A stretch of 64,000 bases of DNA from Chitinophaga fulva. GTDB lineage: Bacteria; Bacteroidota; Bacteroidia; Chitinophagales; Chitinophagaceae. The notes under the pieces were generated by a model. The model made no database searches. It worked only from the letters and a program-made list of their open reading frames with translations, and had not been told where the DNA came from. Location: contig NZ_JABBGC010000004.1 of the NCBI RefSeq assembly GCF_012927205.1, positions 186,001-250,000 of the forward strand. Reading direction: 5' to 3'. Of this stretch, positions 18,705 through 26,704 are shown piece by piece; position 1 is the first letter of the stretch, and each line of letters begins with the position of its first letter. The translations under genes were made by a program, and so were the position numbers.

Positions 18705-20605
18705 CGGCCACTACCCGCTCCGGCGAAGATGCCGGGCGAAAATGTTTTCAATGCCGCAGCCGCGGCAGGTTTCAGTAATATATAACGTTGATCCGTATAC
18801 GATTCTCCGTCGCCTCCCAGCAGGTAAAGACGGAAAGGCAATCCCTGTTTGCCTAAGGCATCATTGATGACCTTCAGGGCATCAACATTTTCAGGCTGGC
18901 GGGTGGCGGAAAAAAGAAAACGGTGGGCATGGAGCCGCTGTAATGCTTCCTGCGTGTGACTGGCAAGGCTTTGCAGATCGGCTGCGCTGCTAAAACAGGC
19001 AGGGGAGAAGGACAGGGCATCCTGGTAGCCGGTAGGATTTTGTTCCCGGATGGCAGCCTGCAACAGAGCCGTGTCCTGCTGTGGGAATAGCAGCTGTTTT
19101 CTGCCTAGGGTCACGAAGGAATCGATCTGCTGTTTATTCAGGCGTGTACCGGTATCAAAATACTGATAGGGATATACAGCATAATCATAATCGCCGGGGC
19201 TGCCGTTGTAACAACCTTCTATGCGGTCAAAGAGGTAGGGTGACTGTAACAGCTCCGCCTGTGCTTCGGTGAGCAGTGTGAGAAAGACCGTATCGGGCTG
19301 TAGCGGCTCGTAGCGGGTAAAGCGGTTGGGTTGTATAAAATAGAAACGCCGCTGGTCGTGTTGGTCTTCCAGATAGTGATTGAGGAATTGCAGGTTCTCC
19401 GGCCGTACCCATGATTCAAACTCTTTTTCATCGATCGTTTCCTTGTACAGTTGCCCATTGAGCTGCAGGGTGGCTGACAGTATTTTGGCTGACCGGCTGA
19501 GCGCCAGTTGTTCCTGGTAAGGATACAGGCCATCGGCATTGGGAGCGGCTTTCTGTACCCGTATATCCGTTGCCGTTAAGGGGAAAATCCTTTGTGATAT
19601 TTTGTCCGTTACCCGCTGATATACAGCCTTGATAGAGGCTACGGGTATTTCTCCGTAGTTGTTCACCGGTACCAGGTCATACGGATGTATGTCTGTGGCG
19701 GTATAAAGCGGTACGGCGGACTTACAGGCAGAAAGAATATCATCGGAAGACAGCAGGGTATATGGCCGGTAGCGGGCGATGATCTGTTGTTTCCCGGCTT
19801 CGTCTGTCAGTCCTGTTTGTTGCAGGCTATCGAGGCGCAATAGCTGCTGTTGTTTCAGATAGGGGTATTTATCGAGGTAAGTGATATATTTTCCCAGTTC
19901 CTGCAGGGCATTCGTATGGCTGACGGAGCCATAGATATTTTTCCCGTTGTGATAATAAGCGTTGATCACCGAATCTGTTTCAGGGAGGAAACCTGCCTGG
20001 CGGAAAAGGTTGACCCAACACAGGTAAGGGGCATATGTGGTCACCCTTTCCTGCTGGGCAGCTGGCGTATCTGTTTGATCATTGACAGCAAATTCGAGGG
20101 TGCTGTCAGCGAAGAAGGGCGCTATAGCAGGGCCAAACCAGCTATGGATGCGGATGGAGAGGGAATCGTTGCTGTCGTAATTAAACCGGCAGTAATCGGC
20201 CGAGTGATGCAGAAAGTCGAAAAGGTCGTGGCGGGTGGGAAACTGACCGTCGAGGAAACGGGCTTCGGCAAACTGGTTGTCATGCCCTGACCAGGGGTAC
20301 TTACGGATCGCCGCGAGGGAATCCAGTGTGGTCATGGTTATCCGGGTTTGTCCGGGGATGATGTCCAGGAAGTCGGCTTCCGCTACAAAGATGGCCTGGG
20401 TGGGCAGGTGAGTTTTATCGAGTCCCTGATACAGTTGGAGTGGTTGACCACCGGCAAACCGGATCAGCTCTTCCTGGCCGGCAGGCGTCAAAAGCTGTAG
20501 CTGCCCGAGCTTTCGGGCCATACTGGTAACGGTGGAAAGTGGTAACTGTTGGGCGTTGGCGGTAATATGGCTAACAAATAACAATACGAACAGCAGGTAT
20601 TTCAT
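18701..20605 (-). CDS. Secreted protein of unknown function
   Basis: A 634-residue exported protein that I do not recognise. The signal peptide ends at about residue 18 (TANAQQ). The mature part is rich in Gln, Leu and Tyr, and has no obvious transmembrane segments or catalytic motif. An NIYGSVSHTN stretch near residue 225 and a C-terminal RLYLLGGDGES segment are the most distinctive parts. It is convergent with the SUFU gene, sharing the palindromic TTAA at 18701-18704 as both stop codons, and divergent from the sigma gene at 20765. Confidence 0.72.
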   Translation of the reverse strand: MKYLLFVLLFVSHITANAQQLPLSTVTSMARKLGQLQLLTPAGQEELIRFAGGQPLQLYQGLDKTHLPTQAIFVAEADFLDIIPGQTRITMTTLDSLAAIRKYPWSGHDNQFAEARFLDGQFPTRHDLFDFLHHSADYCRFNYDSNDSLSIRIHSWFGPAIAPFFADSTLEFAVNDQTDTPAAQQERVTTYAPYLCWVNLFRQAGFLPETDSVINAYYHNGKNIYGSVSHTNALQELGKYITYLDKYPYLKQQQLLRLDSLQQTGLTDEAGKQQIIARYRPYTLLSSDDILSACKSAVPLYTATDIHPYDLVPVNNYGEIPVASIKAVYQRVTDKISQRIFPLTATDIRVQKAAPNADGLYPYQEQLALSRSAKILSATLQLNGQLYKETIDEKEFESWVRPENLQFLNHYLEDQHDQRRFYFIQPNRFTRYEPLQPDTVFLTLLTEAQAELLQSPYLFDRIEGCYNGSPGDYDYAVYPYQYFDTGTRLNKQQIDSFVTLGRKQLLFPQQDTALLQAAIREQNPTGYQDALSFSPACFSSAADLQSLASHTQEALQRLHAHRFLFSATRQPENVDALKVINDALGKQGLPFRLYLLGGDGESYTDQRYILLKPAAAAALKTFSPGIFAGAGSGR

Positions 20606-20685
20606 GTTGACGACGGTAAAAATTCTGACCGAAGATAATGTTTAATCCGGGGGGACATATGGATAATTCTTTGAAAATGAGTTTC

Positions 20686-20737
20686 TTTAAATTTTTTTTG
20701 AAAAAGTTGTAACGAAAGGACCGGTCCGGATACTAAT
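20686..20737 (+). promoter_or_regulatory. Candidate ECF-sigma promoter, copy A
   Basis: A block at 20686-20718 (A/T run, then TGTAACGAAAG) is followed 13 bases later by ACTAAT (20732-20737). The same block, with about 29 of 33 positions identical and exactly the same 13-base spacer, occurs at 27679-27730. GTAAC to ACTAAT spacing is 18 bases, compatible with ECF -35/-10 spacing. It lies just upstream of the sigma gene at 20765, so it is probably an autoregulated promoter. Confidence 0.6.
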
Positions 20738-20764
20738 CAGGAAAATGTACTAAAGCTATCCATC

Positions 20765-21268
20765 TTGAAAAATAAGGAACAGGCATTTCTGGCACATATA
20801 GAAAGCAACAAGGGGATCATTCACAAGATCTGTAAGATGTATATGGATACTGCTGATGATCAACAGGACCTGTTCCAGGAAATTGTTTATCAATTGTGGA
20901 AGTCTTACGATTCTTTTCAGGAGCAGAGCCGTTTTTCCACCTGGATGTACCGGGTATCGCTGAATACGGCGATTGTTTTCTTTAAGAAGGAGCGGCGGCA
21001 GTTGGAGACATCTGATACTATGCCGGAGCATCTGGCAGACGAGGAGCATCGGACATCGGAAAAGGAATTGCAGCTGTATCATTTTTACAAGGCGGTACAG
21101 CAGCTGGAGAGGCTGGAAAAAGCATTGGTATTTTATCACCTGGAAAATTATTCTCACCGCGAGATAGCAGACAACCTGGGTATTTCGGAAGGCAACGCCC
21201 GCGTAAAGCTCAACCGGGCCAAAACAAAATTAAAAGAACTGATTAAACTACAAGGATATGAATTTTGA
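20765..21268 (+). CDS. ECF-subfamily RNA polymerase sigma factor
   Basis: A 167-residue sigma factor. Region 2 is at about residues 10-70 (KICKMYMDTADDQQDLFQEI, SRFSTWMYRVSLNTAIVFFKKERR), and region 4 is at about 105-160 (QLERLEKALVFYHLENYSHREIADNLG, NARVKLNRAKTKLK). No ATG precedes region 2 in frame, so the TTG at 20765 is taken as start. The next gene begins at 21258, inside the last codons of this one, indicating translational coupling with its probable regulator. The upstream block at 20686-20737 is repeated before the TraB/GumN gene, which suggests both units answer to this factor. Confidence 0.92.
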   Translation: MKNKEQAFLAHIESNKGIIHKICKMYMDTADDQQDLFQEIVYQLWKSYDSFQEQSRFSTWMYRVSLNTAIVFFKKERRQLETSDTMPEHLADEEHRTSEKELQLYHFYKAVQQLERLEKALVFYHLENYSHREIADNLGISEGNARVKLNRAKTKLKELIKLQGYEF

Positions 21269-21872
21269 TGATATACAATCACTGTGGAATGCGGATGATG
21301 GAGGGAGGGGTATGGTAGTCCCTGACAACGTTGAAAAGATAAAGGCCGCTCATCATCCGGTAGACAAGATCCGGAAGAACATGAGGCATGAAGCGTGGGG
21401 GCAGCTGATTGCCCTTATCGTGATTGGTTTGTATGGACGAAGTATGCCTACAGAGATAATGTCCGTGATTTATTATTGTTTGTATGGTGTTATGCTGGCC
21501 ATCTGCGGATATTACGCCTATCGTTTTTACCGGTTCTACCGGCGATTGGGATCATCTGTATTATCTGCCAAAGAGCATTTGTATGAAGTGTATTATGATA
21601 TACAACTGCATATGGAAATGTACCGGTTACTTACTTATGCGTTGATGATGCTGGCGTTTGGTTTTGTGATCATGTATATGTTGATGAAGCCGGGGTTTAT
21701 GCATGCAGCGGGCACGCCAGTCGGTGTATGGATGGTGTTTAAGATAGCGGCGATTTTTGTGGTGTTCATGGTATTGTCGGTAATAGCTACAGAAGTATGG
21801 TTAAAGATATACTATGGAAAGTATCAGAAGGAGATAAAAAAGATAAAGGATGAATTGAAGGAAGATATATGA
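21258..21872 (+). CDS. Four-helix membrane protein, putative partner of the ECF sigma factor
   Basis: A 204-residue inner-membrane protein overlapping the sigma gene by 11 bases. A soluble N-terminus of about 45 residues (MNFDDIQSLWNAD, then PVDKIRKNMRHE) precedes four hydrophobic segments at about 50-68, 72-90, 120-140 and 158-178. The C-terminus is highly charged (EIKKIKDELKED). Overlap with the sigma gene and the cytoplasmic N-terminal segment suggest an anti-sigma or sensor role, by inference. A paralogue lies at 28656-29213. The two share KIRKNMR, YYCLYG/YYCLYA, KEHLY and LHMEMYR/IHLEMYR, but the paralogue lacks the FDDIQSLW start. Confidence 0.8.
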   Translation: MNFDDIQSLWNADDGGRGMVVPDNVEKIKAAHHPVDKIRKNMRHEAWGQLIALIVIGLYGRSMPTEIMSVIYYCLYGVMLAICGYYAYRFYRFYRRLGSSVLSAKEHLYEVYYDIQLHMEMYRLLTYALMMLAFGFVIMYMLMKPGFMHAAGTPVGVWMVFKIAAIFVVFMVLSVIATEVWLKIYYGKYQKEIKKIKDELKEDI

Positions 21873-21893
21873 AACAATCGGTTGCGAGTGTGT

Positions 21894-21930
21894 ATTCCCG
21901 TTAACGGCTAGTTAACGGGAATATTTTTTT
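21894..21930 (+). terminator. Intrinsic terminator of the sigma operon
   Basis: Perfect 12-bp arms 21894-21905 and 21911-21922, loop GGCTA, followed by a run of seven T (21924-21930). It ends the sigma/membrane-protein transcript before the pilus-like cluster, so the pilin gene at 22136 needs its own promoter in 21931-22135. Confidence 0.9.
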
Positions 21931-22135
21931 TATGACTTTTTTGTTGTCTGGTAGCGGGTTTCAGCTGCCTGAGATCGAGTATGCCATCGAGTTGTTAAAG
22001 AAATTTTAAAATGATGATGGTGGTCATCAATATGGAAATTAAATAGCTCTAATATTGTGTCACAAACCTTGATTAAAGAATGCGCATTTCATCATTCAGG
22101 TTGCTGTTTTCTCAAAACTTTTAAACCCAAAAAAA

Positions 22136-22738
22136 ATGAAAAAGCTATTATTGTCTGCAGCTTTTGCAATTGCTGCCTTAGCAGGTTACGCGCAATCAGG
22201 ATCTGCTCCTGTTTCTCCCAACTCTTCTTATCAAACCCCGGCTCCCCAATGCTGTGGCGTTTCTACTGATTACTCTGCAGTGCTCGTTAGCCTTGAATTA
22301 TGCAATGTAATTGAAATTTGCCCTCCGTTGGATGTTATGTGTGCAAAATTCGATAGCAAAGAAGATTATAACTGCGGTGAAGAGCTTGAAGACTTCTTCG
22401 GTCACAAATCTGCTAATTTTTATGTTAGCTCCAACAGAAACTTTAACGTAACTATCAAATCTGCTTCCCCTAACTTTTTGTATGTAGGTAGCGGCACTGG
22501 TAACACAATTATGCCTTGCTCTATACTGAAATACAATCTGCACAGCAATGGTACCGGTGGTACTAATGCTACTCCAATGGCCTGGAACCCGCTGACAGTT
22601 GCTGCCGCTCCATTGATCAACAATGGTGTACATGGTGTCAACAAACCATTCTCTGTGAAATTCAAAGCAGATCCAGGATGGGATTTCGCTGCAGGTACTT
22701 ATGGCCTCGGTGTTATTTTGACTGCAACACAGTTATAA
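22136..22738 (+). CDS. Secreted pilin-like/fimbrial-subunit-like protein
   Basis: A 200-residue exported protein with a signal peptide ending at about residue 19 (AGYAQS). The mature protein is beta-rich, with Cys pairs (QCCG; later CNVIEICPP, MCAKF, NCGEE, MPCS) and a C-terminal strand pattern FAAGTYGLGVILTATQ. That ending is the G-strand-like signature seen in DUF4402- and spore-coat-U-type fimbrial subunits. The downstream usher-like barrel and PapD-like chaperone fit a subunit that is assembled on the surface. Family placement is from pattern only. Numerous Cys in such a small secreted protein suggest disulfides. Confidence 0.7.
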   Translation: MKKLLLSAAFAIAALAGYAQSGSAPVSPNSSYQTPAPQCCGVSTDYSAVLVSLELCNVIEICPPLDVMCAKFDSKEDYNCGEELEDFFGHKSANFYVSSNRNFNVTIKSASPNFLYVGSGTGNTIMPCSILKYNLHSNGTGGTNATPMAWNPLTVAAAPLINNGVHGVNKPFSVKFKADPGWDFAAGTYGLGVILTATQL

Positions 22739-22756
22739 TATCAAGGATTGGACGCT

Positions 22757-22790
22757 CAAGTAAGCCTTTTCGAGAGAGAAGGCTTACTTG
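22757..22790 (+). other. Stem-loop between subunit gene and usher-like gene
   Basis: Perfect 12-bp arms at 22757-22768 and 22779-22790 with a ten-base loop begin 18 bases after the pilin stop codon. There is no T-tract after the stem, so it looks more like an mRNA 3'-stabilising or attenuating structure than a full terminator. Such a structure would allow much more subunit than usher. Confidence 0.6.
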
Positions 22791-22815
22791 CCCAAAGCTC
22801 GAAGCTGAATAGTTT

Positions 22816-22965
22816 GTTGGATGTTGGTTGAGTGCTCGTTAGATGTTTATGTTAGATGTTTTTACGTTGGATGTTACCTCAAACAGTTGGATGTTACCTC
22901 TTTAACCTGGATGTTACCTCAATAAGTTGGATGTTCCCCGAGAGAGAATAAGTTGGATGTACCCC
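22816..22965 (+). repeat. Array of short direct repeats, core GTTGGATGTT, upstream of the usher-like gene
   Basis: The core GTTGGATGTT (or a close variant) recurs at 22816, 22838, 22851, 22866, 22886, 22906, 22926 and 22952. The units at 22866, 22886, 22906 and 22926 are exactly 20 bases apart, and the first three share the full 15-mer with ACCTC. The array runs to 22 bases before ATG 22987. The exact 20-bp pitch (about two helical turns) would suit a regulator binding along one DNA face; a minisatellite that varies in copy number is the other option. Confidence 0.8.
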
Positions 22966-22986
22966 TTTTACCCCCCTGTCAGCCAG

Positions 22987-25716
22987 ATGAAACTATCGTT
23001 ACCCCCCATGTTGTGCATTTTGTGGCATCTCTGTTGCACTATCTACATCCCGGATGTTTCCGGGCAGGGAGTTGCCGGTTTTGTTGTAACGTTAAAGGAT
23101 TCGCTGGCTGCCAATAAAGATAGCCGCTTTCTGTATAATAATATTCGGATTACTAATAAGTATCATCAGGCACAGTCCTTTCAGTTATCGGTGACGGTCC
23201 CGGACGGCTGGCGGTTGATGGCCCCTGCGAAGTCTTTGTCAAAGGTGCTGGATCCAGACCAGTCAGAGGTAGTGTCTGTGATATTGATGCGGCAACAGAA
23301 TGCGCCGGCGCTCTGGAAGCCTGTACAAGTGCAGATCGATGCAAAAGCATATCGATTTTATATAAAAGCGGAACCGATCTGTGAGTTTTTAGTTACCCCC
23401 CTTACAAGTGTTATCCAATTAAAAGGTCAGGAGAAAGACTTTACAGTTATGCTCCGGGTTAGGAATACCGGCACTGTTCCCGGAGCTTACCTGGCCAATA
23501 TCAGAAGCCGTAATCTGGATATTAACAGTACCGAGAAATTTTGGTTAAAGCCTGGCACAGATACGGTGTACTCCTTTTCCTATCATTTGAAGGATAAGGC
23601 GATGAATATGCTGAAAACGGAGAAGTTGCAAATAAACGTGGAAGATACCCTGGGCGTAAGTTATATGAACTACGCTACGCTCGAGCGGGTGCAGCATGAA
23701 CGAAGGGAAAAAGAGTCACCCTATATTACCTTCCCGCTCTGGTTAGAAACAGGCGTCATGATATGGGGAAAGCAGGTTAGTTACTATGGTGGTATGCACG
23801 GTGAGATCCCCATTGGTGACAACAAGCTTTCCTTTTTTTACCGCACCAAACAATATGGCCTGGGTAATAACCTCGAACAAAACGTGATGGGGTTCAATTA
23901 CCAGACAAAACGCTGGGATCTTTATGCAGGACACATGAGCGACATCAGGTACTTTTTTACATATGGTAATGGCGGTAAAATCACCTATCGGCCTAAACCC
24001 AATACAGAATTTACGATCAGCGGCACCAAACATAGTAATGCACTCACCTGGTTTACCAATGATAACATTACGATGACCGCCAAGTATCCGGTAGGAAAAG
24101 TCACCGTGCTGCAGGGAATTGCAGGAGATGTAGACCATATACAGCGGCGCCAGTCTTATCTTTTCAATAACGAAGTGCAGTTGTTCAATACCCCCAAAGT
24201 ATTAGTAGCGGTAAATGCAGGGGTGGGCATGGATTTCTTCGCAGCGAAAATAGCAGGCTTTCCGGACAAACCAGGCATGGCATTGGGCTATAACTTTGCC
24301 TATCATGGAAAACGGATCGATTTCTCCAGTCTGGTGCAATACTACAGCGATCATTTCCCAGGCCTGAACAAAGGGCTGATGTATCACTTCCATGACTTTA
24401 GCTGGAGGTTTGGCACTAACGCGCTCGGGGCTTTTTACCAGTACAATCGCTCCGGTGTGAACACCCTCCGGGATACTATCTACAACACAGATGCCTTTAA
24501 GTTCAACATTGCCAAATACGGCCTCAAGTACAGCCATGGCTTTGTGAATGGTTCCTTCTCCCTCAGTGGCGGCATGATGAAACAAAGTATGGTCATTGGC
24601 AGCACCATGCCTGAATATATCTTCGGAGAGATGTATATAAAACAACAGGCAGGTAAAAAATTCAGTTTCTTCCTGAATTCTATTAACGGGTATAATGGTT
24701 CATACGGTGTCGATAAAAAAGCTGTTTTTCTCACTAATACGAACATGTCGCTGGCTTATAAGGTCTTTGGTGTAAAAGGTACCTTTATGCAACAACCCGT
24801 GTTTGACCAGACAGCAGAAAAGAATTTTCTGCGATATGTACAAACAATGCTGGCCGGCCCGTTTATGACGTTTACTTTGTTTAAACGGGTAAAGACGAAT
24901 ATCTATTACAATTTCTCCAAATCGTTGTATGATAATCTGATATATCATCAGGTGGGCGGCAATATTATGTACAGCAATGCGAAGAACGGACTGGACGTGA
25001 GCGCCTCTGCGATGATACCGTTGGAGAGTGGCAGCCTTACCCCGAATGGCCTGGGTGATAAGTATGTCAGCTTATCAATGACTAAAAAATTTAATGTACC
25101 AATAATTTTCAGGAAAAAATACTTCACACTGAACCTTTTACCATTTTTTGATGTTAATGGTAACGGAACCAGAGACGCCGGAGAGCAGCTTATCCCTAAT
25201 CTGCAGATCAATATCAACAGTATTCCCTTTATCTCAGATGAAAGAGGCTCTATCTCCTATCGAAATGTCACACCAGGTAAATACCAATTGGATTTTGGCG
25301 GCGCAAACAACGTCAAAGGTGTAATACCTGCCTCCGGTTTAACACAAACGGTTCCAGTGAACAAAGATCTGACTATCTTCATTCCTTTTAAAAGGAGCCG
25401 GGTAATTACCGGGAAGATCTTGATCAGTTCTGACTCCCTAGCCAGGAGCAATTTCCCTCGCAGCAACATCAAAGTAATCGCAACAGACAGTACAGGCATG
25501 CTGTATAGCACCCTGACAGACGACATGGGTAGTTATTTTATGAACGTACCAGCCGGCAAGTATGCCGTTTCTCTAAATCCAGAGGCGTTCAGTGATAAGA
25601 TAAAACCCAAGGTGATGTCCTATTCAGTGGACGTGGCTACCCGTCTGGAAGCAACAGCAGATTTTGAGATAGTAGACAAAAGCAGGGTAGTAAGATTCTT
25701 TAAGTCGAAAAAGTAA
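22987..25716 (+). CDS. Outer-membrane usher-like beta-barrel protein
   Basis: A 909-residue exported protein. I start it at ATG 22987, giving a signal peptide that ends near VSGQG; the open frame to 22927 runs through the direct repeats. Residues 25-240 look like Ig-like domains (LYNNIRITNKYHQAQSFQLSV, then a second with FTVMLRVRNTGTVPGAY). A long beta-barrel-like section follows (FFYRTKQYGLGNN, LYAGHMSDIRYFF, YHFHDFSWRFG). The C-terminus has two SdrB/carboxypeptidase-regulatory-like domains (FFDVNGNGTRDAGEQLIPN; GSYFMNVPAGKYAVSL). Position after a subunit gene and before a PapD-like chaperone suggests a secretion pore for surface fibres; direct FimD homology is not evident to me. Confidence 0.62.
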   Translation: MKLSLPPMLCILWHLCCTIYIPDVSGQGVAGFVVTLKDSLAANKDSRFLYNNIRITNKYHQAQSFQLSVTVPDGWRLMAPAKSLSKVLDPDQSEVVSVILMRQQNAPALWKPVQVQIDAKAYRFYIKAEPICEFLVTPLTSVIQLKGQEKDFTVMLRVRNTGTVPGAYLANIRSRNLDINSTEKFWLKPGTDTVYSFSYHLKDKAMNMLKTEKLQINVEDTLGVSYMNYATLERVQHERREKESPYITFPLWLETGVMIWGKQVSYYGGMHGEIPIGDNKLSFFYRTKQYGLGNNLEQNVMGFNYQTKRWDLYAGHMSDIRYFFTYGNGGKITYRPKPNTEFTISGTKHSNALTWFTNDNITMTAKYPVGKVTVLQGIAGDVDHIQRRQSYLFNNEVQLFNTPKVLVAVNAGVGMDFFAAKIAGFPDKPGMALGYNFAYHGKRIDFSSLVQYYSDHFPGLNKGLMYHFHDFSWRFGTNALGAFYQYNRSGVNTLRDTIYNTDAFKFNIAKYGLKYSHGFVNGSFSLSGGMMKQSMVIGSTMPEYIFGEMYIKQQAGKKFSFFLNSINGYNGSYGVDKKAVFLTNTNMSLAYKVFGVKGTFMQQPVFDQTAEKNFLRYVQTMLAGPFMTFTLFKRVKTNIYYNFSKSLYDNLIYHQVGGNIMYSNAKNGLDVSASAMIPLESGSLTPNGLGDKYVSLSMTKKFNVPIIFRKKYFTLNLLPFFDVNGNGTRDAGEQLIPNLQININSIPFISDERGSISYRNVTPGKYQLDFGGANNVKGVIPASGLTQTVPVNKDLTIFIPFKRSRVITGKILISSDSLARSNFPRSNIKVIATDSTGMLYSTLTDDMGSYFMNVPAGKYAVSLNPEAFSDKIKPKVMSYSVDVATRLEATADFEIVDKSRVVRFFKSKK

Positions 25717-25939
25717 AGTGATAACCCCAAATGCTAAATACCATAATTATGAAAAATATGAGACTTATTTGTTTAAGTATGCACCCCAAATCGTGATAGC
25801 TTTATCCTGATGATAACCCCGAAAGAAAAACACCTCTCTTTCAAGAAAATTTAACCATATCCCGTTTGAATTGAAGAACCGTTCCCCCAAAAAGAGTTAG
25901 TATGTATGTCATTGTCATGTCCTAATTAATTGCTGAAAG
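25717..25939. other. Intergenic region before the Crp-type regulator
   Basis: 223 bases with no credible gene. ATAACCCC followed by AAA or GAAA occurs twice (near 25721 and 25823), and a related GCACCCCAAAT lies between them; these may be part of a control region. A 15-codon ORF beginning at ATG 25749 is too short to support. No terminator hairpin was seen after the usher-like gene, so read-through into the regulator is possible. Confidence 0.4.
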
Positions 25940-26677
25940 ATGAAAAAGGTAATGTTTATTGAAGAGGAGGCGGATTGTAAACACTCATTAACCCCGGCTA
26001 TGCATTCTTTTAACCCTGTTACCACTGTAGACGAGCTGCTGAAAGCGCAGGTCGACGACGGCAACGTAATCAGTATTAAAAAGAAACGAATTATTTATGC
26101 AGAAGGGAAAACCGCGGCGTCCATTTTCTACATCCTCAAAGGAAAAGTAAAAACCAGTAAATGGAATGAAGAGGGAAAAGAGCTCATCACGGGCCTGTAT
26201 CACGAAGGCGATTTTATCGGATTCAATGCCCTGCTGGACAGCGGCAGATACCGTGAAACAGCCGAAGTAATCGAAGATGCCGAGCTCATTATTATTTCCC
26301 GCACCGACCTGGAACTTCATTTCGAGTACAACAGCAGCTTTCTGCGAAAGTTCCTGGACATACTCGCCGGCAATATCGCGGAGAAACAGGAACAGATGCT
26401 CCGGATGGCCTACAGCCCTCTCCGAAAGAAAGTAGCGGAAGCACTGCTGATCACTTGTAAAAAATATAATCCTACCAATCAGGGCGAATTCAGTATGAAT
26501 ATCAGCCGCTGTAATCTGGCAGCGCTTGCTGGTGTGGCAAAAGAGTCCCTGATCAGAACACTCAGTGATCTGCGTGATGAAAAAATCATCCAGATAAAAG
26601 ATGGAAAAATCATTATAACGGATATCAGAAAATTGGAACACCTGATTTATTGTTCAGACGGAAAACCGAATATATAA
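25940..26677 (+). CDS. Crp/Fnr-family transcriptional regulator
   Basis: A 245-residue DNA-binding protein. The N-terminal cyclic-nucleotide-binding-type beta-roll covers about residues 35-150 (IIYAEGKTAASIFYILKGKVKTSKWNEEG, GDFIGFNALLDSGRYRETAEV), and a Crp-type winged helix is at about 175-235 (CNLAALAGVAKESLIRTLSDLRDEKII). It lies between the usher-like and chaperone-like genes and is probably the cluster's own regulator, by inference. Like many Bacteroidota members, the beta-roll does not show the full cAMP-binding signature, so the ligand is unknown. Confidence 0.93.
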   Translation: MKKVMFIEEEADCKHSLTPAMHSFNPVTTVDELLKAQVDDGNVISIKKKRIIYAEGKTAASIFYILKGKVKTSKWNEEGKELITGLYHEGDFIGFNALLDSGRYRETAEVIEDAELIIISRTDLELHFEYNSSFLRKFLDILAGNIAEKQEQMLRMAYSPLRKKVAEALLITCKKYNPTNQGEFSMNISRCNLAALAGVAKESLIRTLSDLRDEKIIQIKDGKIIITDIRKLEHLIYCSDGKPNI

Positions 26678-26704
26678 TTCAATATCATCAAATTCTACCG
26701 TGCT

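Noticed and set aside
22866-22965. Possible CRISPR array
   Set aside because: Units are 15 bases with five-base gaps, only four are evenly spaced, and no cas genes are nearby.
22927-22986. Upstream extension of the usher-like ORF as real coding
   Set aside because: The extension reads through the direct repeats, whereas ATG 22987 begins a signal-peptide-like segment.
25749-25796. 15-codon ORF before the Crp-type gene as a leader peptide
   Set aside because: No regulatory codon run, attenuator hairpin or conservation evidence can be seen.
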